Assembly: GCA_002731395.1 (NCBI GenBank) | Contig: PCBQ01000030.1 | Location: 3,211 to 10,407 of the forward strand | DNA length: 7,197 nt | DNA from: Methanobacteriota archaeon | Lineage (GTDB): Archaea > Thermoplasmatota > Poseidoniia > Poseidoniales > Poseidoniaceae | Direction: 5' to 3' | In this document: piece after piece, positions 1-5,931 of the stretch | Layout of the letters: every line of letters starts with the position of its first letter | Numbering within the stretch: position 1 is the stretch's first letter | Notes under the pieces: generated by a model | Told to the model about the DNA's origin: nothing | The model's database searches: none | What the model saw: only the letters and a program-made list of their open reading frames with translations | Translations under genes and position numbers: made by a program

Positions 1-383
1 CGCGGACCTGTCGCATGCAATTCCTCTATTCTACCGGCGTCAACGAGGTCCAACACCTTTTCACGCCCTTGATCGGTGATGACCACCTTTTCGTTGAGTG
101 TGGTCCGAAGGCGGTTCACCTCTTCCTGTCCAGTGGCCGAGAGAACGTGGACTCTGAGACGTTGTCGGTGCCCCTCGACGTGTTTGAGAATCAGAAGGAC
201 CCAACCTTCCTCCACCAATCGACGTATCGCGCGAGGGATGTGCTTTCGTTGAATCCCGATGGCGGTTGAGATACCGGTTTGAGTTTGGGCTTCTGGAGAT
301 GAACCACGGCCAACGGGGTCCACGCGATGGAGGTGCAAAATCAAGCGTTCCAAGACAGGGAGTCCTTCAACGCCGGCTCCCAT
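1..383 (-). CDS. Winged-helix DNA-binding protein, N-terminal part (3' end beyond window)
   Basis: Reading the minus strand from the ATG at 383 gives 127 codons without a stop, running off the left edge. Residues ~8-62 look like a helix-turn-helix: a leucine-rich first helix (LERLILHL), then TQTGIS and a recognition-helix-like stretch (IQRKHIPRAIRRLVEEGWV). Residues ~63-82 resemble a wing (HVEGHRQRLRVHVLSATG), which leads into a charged helix. This layout, with 'TQ-GI', 'L-E-GWV', 'HV-G-R-R-V-LS-G' in order, is known from euryarchaeal winged-helix proteins, some of which carry a C-terminal ATPase or repeat domain. Whether such a domain follows cannot be seen here. The start is supported by an AAGGAG Shine-Dalgarno 10 nt upstream and an in-frame TGA before it. 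It diverges from endA across 47 bp. A DNA-binding role is fairly safe; target and ligand are unknown. Confidence 0.72.
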   Translation of the reverse strand, partial: MGAGVEGLPVLERLILHLHRVDPVGRGSSPEAQTQTGISTAIGIQRKHIPRAIRRLVEEGWVLLILKHVEGHRQRLRVHVLSATGQEEVNRLRTTLNEKVVITDQGREKVLDLVDAGRIEELHATGP

Positions 384-393
384 GAGCGAATGA

Positions 394-399
394 CTCCTT
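394..399 (-). promoter_or_regulatory. Shine-Dalgarno of the winged-helix gene
   Basis: AAGGAG on the minus strand lies 10 nt before the ATG at 383. It is slightly far, but it is the only good match, and it fixes the start together with the in-frame TGA just upstream. Confidence 0.5.
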
Positions 400-430
400 C
401 ATGTCATAGGAATCTTCCTCCGTTTCGTCT

Positions 431-1578
431 ATGTGTGTGCGACGTCAGGAGTGGACATGGCGGGTCGTGACCTTCGACCCCGTCCTCGCCCACAACGCCC
501 GCTGGGGAGCCGTCCTGAGGGGCCTCGCGATCGATGGGATCCCCCTGTGGCACACAGGCTTGGTTGGGCCGTCCCTCCAAAACTCGGCCAACGCTTGTAC
601 GAGAAAAGCAAGTTGGGCCGCATGGTTGAGGACGGTAGCGTGGTCCTCTCGAACGAAGAGGTGCTCTTTTGCCATTGGAACCGCCACGTGTCTTTGCCTT
701 CGGAGTCATGGCTCGACGAGACCTTGGCTGCAGACCCGAGTTTGCTCCAGCGGGCGGTCGTGTTGGACGTTGCTCGCTCAGGAGGGGAAGTTCTTGTCCT
801 CAATGACGTCAGTGAGTCACGGTGGGGCTTCCGATGGTCACGTCATGACAAACCGCCAGCTCCACCACAGGCCGTGGCCGATTGGTCCACGGCTGCGGCT
901 GATGTTGATTGGCCCACACTCCTTACGGATGCCACCAACGACGATGCCGAAAATCGCCTGACGGAGTGGTACATCATTGATGATGAGTTCGACGTTACGA
1001 TGTACCACGTTCACCCGGTGACATTCTCTGGCGCCTTGACACCTTGGTCACGCCTTGACGTTGAGCAACGTGACCGTCTCCGTCATGCTTGGTCGGTGAA
1101 AGTACCATGCGGTGACGGGTACCGCCTCCCCCTGATTGCGGGATCCTGGCCTTGGACACAAGTTGGGACCACCCATGCCTCAGGCCGCCAACTCAACGCA
1201 GAAGAATCCGCAATCATGGCTTACTTGGTCGAGGGCGAGGCACTGACGCCGATTTCAGCAAAGGCGCAACGACTCATGGACGCAGGGGTGATGCTACGAC
1301 CGGGCTTCAAGTATGGTTGTCGGTGGCGAGCCTACGACGACGAAATTGATGTTGCCCACGCGCCTTGGTTGATTCAAACCGAAGACCAGCGACCGGTTCG
1401 ATGGCAAGAGGTCTGCCTCGCCGTGCGTCTTGCCGAGGGCGTCAATAAAATCTGGGTCACAGAAGTCAACGGTCAGTGGTTGGCGGTTCGACGTGCCCTT
1501 CCGGGTCGTCCAGCTCAGCCCCGTCACGGACGTCAAGCGGACGACCCCACGGGTCCACCTCGGCCTGATGCGTTGTGA
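431..1578 (+). CDS. endA: tRNA-intron endonuclease (two-repeat archaeal EndA), probable frameshift near the 5' end
   Basis: EndA cuts the bulge-helix-bulge at both splice sites of intron-containing tRNA precursors. Numbering from the ATG at 433, the C-terminal catalytic domain (~255-356) shows the family pattern GFKYG-C-RW-AYDD, then AHAPWL, then RLAEGVNKIWV. The presumed catalytic triad is Tyr301, His309 and Lys339; the His-Lys spacing of 30 matches archaeal enzymes. An N-terminal, presumably non-catalytic repeat (~48-198) starts at KLGQRLYEKSKLGR and ends at EWYIIDDEFDVTMYHVHP. The length suits the single-chain two-repeat (alpha2) class. The first ~50 codons look coding in the other frame (from ATG 431: VVTFDPVLAHNARWGAVLRG), while the 433 frame there is Arg/Pro-rich, so a one-base indel near 579-582 is likely. 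The true start is uncertain: 431, GTG 467, or ATG 457, which has an AGGAG 5 nt upstream but lies in the poor frame. The last ~26 residues extend past the usual EndA end and overlap the convergent peptidase gene. Confidence 0.88.
571..590 (+). other. Probable frameshift site in endA (AAAA run at 579-582)
   Basis: Upstream of here the coding signal is in the frame of ATG 431: 33 of 37 codons from 467 to 577 end in G or C, against about half in the frame of 433. Downstream, the conserved EndA sequence is in the 433 frame. One extra A in the AAAA run would join them as VGPSLQ-KLGQRLYEKSKLGR, a sensible EndA N-terminus. It is most likely a sequencing or assembly deletion, or a real mutation. The run is not a canonical -1 slippery heptamer. 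Confidence 0.65.
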
Positions 1579-3616
1579 TCGACTGGGACGCTCTTGGCGT
1601 GTCAGAAGCAGTGTTGACCACCTTCCGTGGCCAAAGCAAAGAAACACCAACCAGCATCAGACATAGACCCAAAGCCACTTCCGGTTGACGCAGAAGATCC
1701 ACACCGGTAACCTCCTCTTCAGCCGTGAGGGTTACGGTGAGGACAGTGCGAGCACCATCGAGATCAACCAAATGCACTTCACCTCGAACAAGCATCCCAT
1801 CTTCGAGCAATCCCGAAGGATCAATGTCGAGGGTCAACGCGGTGACATCTGTGTCGAGTGTGACGCGCGATGGCGCATCTGCAACACGGGACAACGGCCC
1901 CTCGATGAGAACCGTGTATGTGGAAGATCCATGACCGCTGCTCAGGAGGTCTATGGTCACTGTATCTTTGTCTTGGACGGCGATCGATGATGTGTGGGAC
2001 CCATCTTGTGGAATTCGATTGAGCACCGTCACTGGAATGTCAAGGTCCATGCTGGTTCCTCCACATGTCATGGTACCCGACAAACGGTCGACGACGTCCC
2101 CGGACAACGGTGATTGAGGTTCCAACGTGATGCGATGACTGCCTTCAGCAAGGAGTTCGGATGGGAAGGTGACGATGCCCCCAAGGTCCATCCGCAACGA
2201 TCCCTGGAGTGTACATGGGGCGTCGACGTTGTTCAGATCGATGGACAGGCCTTCGTTGGCGTTGATTCTGAGTCCAAAGGCAGGGACCTGCAATTCCAAG
2301 CCATGTCCACATTCAGGAGCACGAAACGCCACAGCCGTGCCGTTCCCGTTGGTTCCTTGCACCACCTCCGCCGTCCAGGGGACTTTCAGCCCGCTGTGGT
2401 CGCGTATTTCGACCCCTTCGGCTCCGAATGTATCGCCAATGTGGAAGGTGTCCCCTGCGTCTCCATCGTCTTGGCCGTTGAGCAAACCACTGTCCTGGTC
2501 TGCTTCAACCACCATCAACCAAGGTCGTCCAGGGTCGACGTTCACCTCGTTTTCCGAGGGATCTCCCGCTGCTTCATCGAGCATGGTGACAAGAACGCCT
2601 GAGCCGGGGAGCTTGTCGTCGTAGTTGTTTCCACCTTTCAGTTCGATGAAAACCCGTTGTTCTTCTGTGAGGTCAACGCGAAGCACGTTTCCCCCTTCGT
2701 GCCGTGGCGAAAGGTCGATTGTTGGGCCCAAGCATACTCCTTCGCGTTGGACCGGGAAATCAAGATTCACGTTCATGCTTGTGTCGAGTCCGATTCGTTG
2801 CATGCTTGCCGCTGTTGGCAGGGCTGGCCAGACACCCGCCCCGTTCCAGTTCCCTGATGCCATGATGTCCCAATCACCAACGCCTTGCCACGTACCGGAC
2901 CAGGCTGGATCATGAACAGGATACAAATCGATGGCTCCCAATTGGTGGAGCATTTCGTGCAGGACGGTCCCTGTGGCCCCGGTCCCTCCTCGCATGGTGG
3001 CCATGGCATAATGCGCAACCTCGACATCACGAGCGACCTCGATTGGTTCCATCAGGTGCGTAAAATGGGACCAAATGCTGTCGGAACCACCCGCGCCACT
3101 TTCTTGCCCGCGGCTTGTATGCAACACAAGGAATCGGTCCACCGTGCCGTCCTTGTCCAAATCGTGCGCGTCCCAATTGATGTCGTCTCCCATGCGTGAA
3201 ACCGCTTCAGCAACCAGCAAACTAGGCATGAACGTGCCGTCATTGGAAAAATCCCTCCCACTCGAAGTGTCTTTTCCGTAGTGCGTTGAGGTAGATTCGG
3301 CGCGGATAACTTCAGGGTGGATCGTGAAATTTACGCCGTCATCTCCGGACATCACCGTCAGGTAATCGGTGATGTCGCCTTCGATTAAGGAGGAGGCTTG
3401 TTGTACGCCGAGACCAGTGGCCAGTGAACTAGCGTCATCGAAATCCACGACAACAACCAACCAATGTTCCGCACCTGATTGCCACGGCAACAGGGCTGAA
3501 TCTTCCGAGGCTTGCGGTTCAACGGTCAGGCGGTTGAGCCAGCCGTCGCTCTGTGTCAGCGCTGCTCCCCCACCGAGAAGGACCAGCGCGACCACGACCG
3601 TGAGGATGCGTTGCAC
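1466..3616 (-). CDS. Secreted, membrane-anchored M6-family metallopeptidase
   Basis: This 716-residue protein starts with a signal peptide (1-~22: R3, then VVVALVLLGGGAAL). An M6 (immune inhibitor A type) zinc-peptidase domain follows from ~residue 50 (HWLVVVVDFDD). The zinc motif is HEMLH at 220-224, followed by QLGAIDLY (225-232), the M6 form of HExxHxxGxxxxY. GVGDWDIMASGNWNG (246-260) matches the family's Met-turn region, with M252. DLDKDGTVD (152-160) looks like a calcium loop and is typical of these enzymes. The ~290-640 region is beta-rich, presumably Ig-like or lectin-like modules that could not be assigned. A membrane segment (~646-662) is followed by Arg/Lys and a ~50-residue cytoplasmic tail. 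It therefore probably degrades external protein while tethered to the cell surface. The start is a GTG, the only candidate in this frame after an upstream TGA. No Shine-Dalgarno sits at normal distance; an AAGGAGG lies 30 nt upstream. The signal has no twin Arg, suggesting Sec export. Its 3' end overlaps endA tail-to-tail. Confidence 0.92.
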   Translation of the reverse strand: MQRILTVVVALVLLGGGAALTQSDGWLNRLTVEPQASEDSALLPWQSGAEHWLVVVVDFDDASSLATGLGVQQASSLIEGDITDYLTVMSGDDGVNFTIHPEVIRAESTSTHYGKDTSSGRDFSNDGTFMPSLLVAEAVSRMGDDINWDAHDLDKDGTVDRFLVLHTSRGQESGAGGSDSIWSHFTHLMEPIEVARDVEVAHYAMATMRGGTGATGTVLHEMLHQLGAIDLYPVHDPAWSGTWQGVGDWDIMASGNWNGAGVWPALPTAASMQRIGLDTSMNVNLDFPVQREGVCLGPTIDLSPRHEGGNVLRVDLTEEQRVFIELKGGNNYDDKLPGSGVLVTMLDEAAGDPSENEVNVDPGRPWLMVVEADQDSGLLNGQDDGDAGDTFHIGDTFGAEGVEIRDHSGLKVPWTAEVVQGTNGNGTAVAFRAPECGHGLELQVPAFGLRINANEGLSIDLNNVDAPCTLQGSLRMDLGGIVTFPSELLAEGSHRITLEPQSPLSGDVVDRLSGTMTCGGTSMDLDIPVTVLNRIPQDGSHTSSIAVQDKDTVTIDLLSSGHGSSTYTVLIEGPLSRVADAPSRVTLDTDVTALTLDIDPSGLLEDGMLVRGEVHLVDLDGARTVLTVTLTAEEEVTGVDLLRQPEVALGLCLMLVGVSLLWPRKVVNTASDTPRASQSITTHQAEVDPWGRPLDVRDGAELDDPEGHVEPPTTDR

Positions 3617-3744
3617 ACATGGATGTCGGTCGCATGGGGTTTCAACCCTCCTTCACCGAGGGTCATCGACGACCCAATGTCAGGGGATGTTTGAACGCAC
3701 GGGACAATCGCTCCACTCGTCTCTGAGTAAGCGTTGATGCATGT

Positions 3745-3760
3745 TGCCATTAATTCGATT
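3745..3760 (-). promoter_or_regulatory. Possible archaeal TATA-like element upstream of the M6 gene
   Basis: The 162 bp between tatC and the peptidase gene contain an AT-rich patch unlike the surroundings; on the minus strand it reads AATCGAATTAATGG. It could be a TATA box for separate transcription of the peptidase gene, but a start site ~25 nt downstream would give a long leader. No terminator-like hairpin with a T-run was seen in this gap. Confidence 0.22.
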
Positions 3761-3778
3761 CTGTTTTGTTTGGCAAGG

Positions 3779-4888
3779 TCAGGGGCCAAGGATCTTCGAA
3801 ACGTAGAGGTCCAACCGTTGTGAGAGTGCGGACGTTGTTATCGGCGAATGATGCTCCTCATGGCCCTGCGAATCCATGAAGCGGAGGCGTGCCCCTGTCG
3901 AAACCACGGCCTCAATGAACCGGGCGGGCAGCGAATCTTCTGTGCAACCCAGAAGGATCACATCGGTCGCCGCTCCGTTCTGAATCCGTTCGATTACTGC
4001 TGTTCGTTCCCGTTGATTGTCAACTAGGCCCGCTGAGGCTGTAAATCGGTACAACGTGCCGTTCCGTGCAACGTCTGAAATCCTTCCTTCACGTTGTCCG
4101 CAATCCACCACTAAGACACGTCTGCGTCTCCCTTCGTGGTCCAGAACCGTCGGGAGGGTCCGTGGCTCCTTTCGTCGCCACGGCAAAAGCGGTACCTCGA
4201 GCACCAGCGCGCAAAATACCGCCAGGGGCCAGCGCAACTCGTTTGTGGTTGCCCACGTTGATCCAACGATGAGCAGCACCAAAGGAAGAGAGACGCGCCA
4301 ACGCCACGTGACCACCCGCTCTCTGTCCAAACGTCCGACAAGACCTGCACCGAAGGCCACACCTGTCGCGGCTCCGAGCAGTGCGAGGATCCACATCAAC
4401 GCCAAGGTCAATTCCAACAGTGTGACGGCATCCAAGGCGAGCACAAGGCCTGTGGAATCCACCGTGCGCATCGCATTGGTGTATACGTACGGTGCAGCAA
4501 AGGCCCCCGATACGACACCAACACCTACACCCACGGTCGACGCGAAGGTTAGCCCAAGCGCAAGCCTTCGTCGTTCACCGGGAAGCAATCCCGGTGAGGC
4601 AAAGGCAACGGCTTGTTGCACCACCAGCGGCAAGGTCAGAAGACCTGCTAGAAGGATCGCTGCAGTCCATCGCAGGCCAATCCATGCTCCTGGTTCGAAG
4701 ACGACCATGCAGTCGTGGCAAGGTGCCAATGCATCGAGCCACTGAATTAGGACAATATCGATACGTTGGGAGAAGAGGGCGGTGAGGGTGATCAACAACA
4801 GGAGAACCACTGACACACGGGCAGCGAACTCCTCAAGGTGCACGACGACACTTTGGTCGTGATCCGACTCGAGCCGGAGGTTGGCCAC
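3779..4888 (-). CDS. tatC: TatC-like twin-arginine translocase subunit with an extra C-terminal cytoplasmic domain
   Basis: TatC recognises twin-arginine signals and builds the Tat pore with TatA. TatC hallmarks are the cytoplasmic N-terminal HLEE motif (17-20) and, after TM2, FASPGLLPGERRR (96-108) with Glu105 matching the conserved 'F-aPGLy--E-r' loop. Six hydrophobic segments fit the fold: ~24-40, 68-95, 109-132, 157-181, 197-213 and 218-236. Typical TatC ends near residue 250; this one continues to 369. The extra part (~237-369) is soluble. RVLVVDCG (257-264) and TDVILLGC (308-315) look like beta-strands of a Rossmann- or receiver-like alpha/beta fold, which is inference only. Two oddities: the TM4 site where TatC normally has 'aFE-P' reads VAFGAG, so the Glu is missing, and the first external loop contains CHDC (57-60). 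The start is GTG 4888, supported by AAGGTG 7 nt upstream. It lies 12 bp after the upstream gene, so they form an operon. Confidence 0.85.
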   Translation of the reverse strand: MANLRLESDHDQSVVVHLEEFAARVSVVLLLLITLTALFSQRIDIVLIQWLDALAPCHDCMVVFEPGAWIGLRWTAAILLAGLLTLPLVVQQAVAFASPGLLPGERRRLALGLTFASTVGVGVGVVSGAFAAPYVYTNAMRTVDSTGLVLALDAVTLLELTLALMWILALLGAATGVAFGAGLVGRLDRERVVTWRWRVSLPLVLLIVGSTWATTNELRWPLAVFCALVLEVPLLPWRRKEPRTLPTVLDHEGRRRRVLVVDCGQREGRISDVARNGTLYRFTASAGLVDNQRERTAVIERIQNGAATDVILLGCTEDSLPARFIEAVVSTGARLRFMDSQGHEEHHSPITTSALSQRLDLYVSKILGP

Positions 4889-4895
4889 GCTGGTT

Positions 4896-4901
4896 CACCT
4901 T
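4896..4901 (-). promoter_or_regulatory. Shine-Dalgarno of tatC, overlapping the upstream stop codon
   Basis: AAGGTG on the minus strand sits 7 nt before the GTG start at 4888. Its first A is the last base of the TGA stop of the preceding gene, a layout expected for translational coupling. It decides the GTG as the tatC start. Confidence 0.6.
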
Positions 4902-5857
4902 CAGACGAGGTCCTTCGTTACGGGGTCAGCCCGTGCTTGCACGATTGTCCTGTACACGCCATATCCGGCCCAGAGGGTCAGCATGCCCAGCAGAAGCGTG
5001 TAGCCCCATGGCTGTTCGGCGTCAACCGCCCAAGCAAATCCAAGACCGAGGCCCGCCGTGAGAAGGCCCCGACGGATGCCTTGGGGTATGGCCAATCGGC
5101 GATCGAGGTGAGGAGGACCACCCCCGAATCGACGTTCATAGAATTCGCCCTGTACAACAGCGCCAACGATAAAGATGGATAGGGTGGCCCAATAGTAGAC
5201 ATTGCCGTTTTGGAAGAAAGACTCAGCAAGTTTCGCTTGCTCCGCAGCCTCGATGGCTTCGGGGTCTTCCTCGGCGACGAACAGGCTCTCATAATCACCG
5301 ACGCTGATGGTGCGTAGGTCACGGTCGTTGACGTCATCGTCAACGGTGGAACCGGGTTCGCTGATCATGAACGACAAAACGTTCCATGCGTCGTTCGCGT
5401 TCGGTGCACCGTTCCCGTCCACCGCATTTCCAACCAGCTGGAAGCGGACAGGTCCGATGTCCTCGGTTGGGGCGGTCCACGTGATCGTCCAATCGTTACC
5501 GACGGAACCTTGGGACACCGCACCGGGTTCTTCAGCGACCTGAATGCTACCTTCACCCGCCGTGAGGGTTCCTGCGCCGTAATCCCAAAGCATGTACCCC
5601 CCTTCGCCGTATTCCGCATGGCCCAAACTGATGGTGAACGAGTACTCAGCTCCAACATCATAGGAACGTGGCACGCCGGAGATGGAAACCACCACAGCAG
5701 TCGATGGAACACCATCACCATGGCACGTACAGCCGGACTCAACGGTCAACCCCCCTCCGTTTTCCCAAGGTGGGCCATTTGGATTGGCCAGAGCAGGCAT
5801 GGCCATGAGCATGGCAACAAGCAGTAGGACAAGGCCCCGATTGAAGACTCGGCCCAT
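4901..5857 (-). CDS. Exported, membrane-anchored protein with C-x-C-H motif (choice-of-anchor V / reeler-like); function unknown
   Basis: This 318-residue protein begins with a signal peptide (1-~24, ending PALA). NGPPWENGGG (27-36) and ESGCTCHGDG (40-49) follow, then a beta-rich domain (~52-168: SISGVPRSYDVGAEYSFTIS...). The layout, with Gly/Pro-rich lead, Cys-rich 'CH' motif and about 110 beta residues, resembles exported proteins called choice-of-anchor V or reeler-like, where the motif is usually C-x-x-C-H. Here it is C43-T-C45-H46, one residue short of a standard c-heme site, so covalent heme is doubtful. Metal binding or a disulfide is possible. After an acidic linker (~170-212) come hydrophobic segments at ~219-235, ~263-278 and ~285-304, so the domain should face outside with a membrane anchor at the C-terminus. 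It is followed 12 bp later by tatC. The ATG at 5857 has only a weak purine-rich AGGGG upstream. The signal lacks a twin Arg. No enzyme function can be assigned. Confidence 0.75.
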   Translation of the reverse strand: MGRVFNRGLVLLLVAMLMAMPALANPNGPPWENGGGLTVESGCTCHGDGVPSTAVVVSISGVPRSYDVGAEYSFTISLGHAEYGEGGYMLWDYGAGTLTAGEGSIQVAEEPGAVSQGSVGNDWTITWTAPTEDIGPVRFQLVGNAVDGNGAPNANDAWNVLSFMISEPGSTVDDDVNDRDLRTISVGDYESLFVAEEDPEAIEAAEQAKLAESFFQNGNVYYWATLSIFIVGAVVQGEFYERRFGGGPPHLDRRLAIPQGIRRGLLTAGLGLGFAWAVDAEQPWGYTLLLGMLTLWAGYGVYRTIVQARADPVTKDLV

Positions 5858-5931
5858 CGGTGCGCCCCTGTTCTATCGTCGTGGCCTCAGACCTTTCAAC
5901 GTTGCTTCAGGCATCGCCGCAGTGCAGCGAC

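Noticed and set aside
15..269. 84-codon open frame on the plus strand
   Set aside because: It lies fully inside the winged-helix gene on the minus strand, has no recognisable motif, and reads as its antisense shadow.
573..586. Programmed -1 frameshifting in endA
   Set aside because: The sequence around the AAAA run does not fit the X-XXY-YYZ slippery pattern in the upstream frame, and no strong downstream stem was seen. A single-base indel is the simpler explanation.
3556..3789. 77-codon minus-strand frame bridging the tatC end and the M6 start (MAPDLAKQNRIELM...)
   Set aside because: Its ATG overlaps the last tatC codons, but the third-base pattern is mixed, no domain is recognisable, and its end runs inside the peptidase gene in another frame. 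It could be a small gene, but nothing supports it.
4017..4745. 242-codon plus-strand frame opposite tatC
   Set aside because: It is rich in Arg, Ser, Thr, Pro and Ala with no motif. The opposite strand encodes clear TatC features, so this is an antisense shadow of a GC-rich gene.
5715..5740. Reading the CTCH motif as a standard c-type heme site
   Set aside because: Only one residue separates the two cysteines (C43, C45), whereas c-type heme attachment normally needs C-x-x-C-H.
5858..5931. Terminator or promoter between pntB and the next gene
   Set aside because: No convincing hairpin with T-run and no TATA-like stretch was seen in these 74 bp, so no feature was called.
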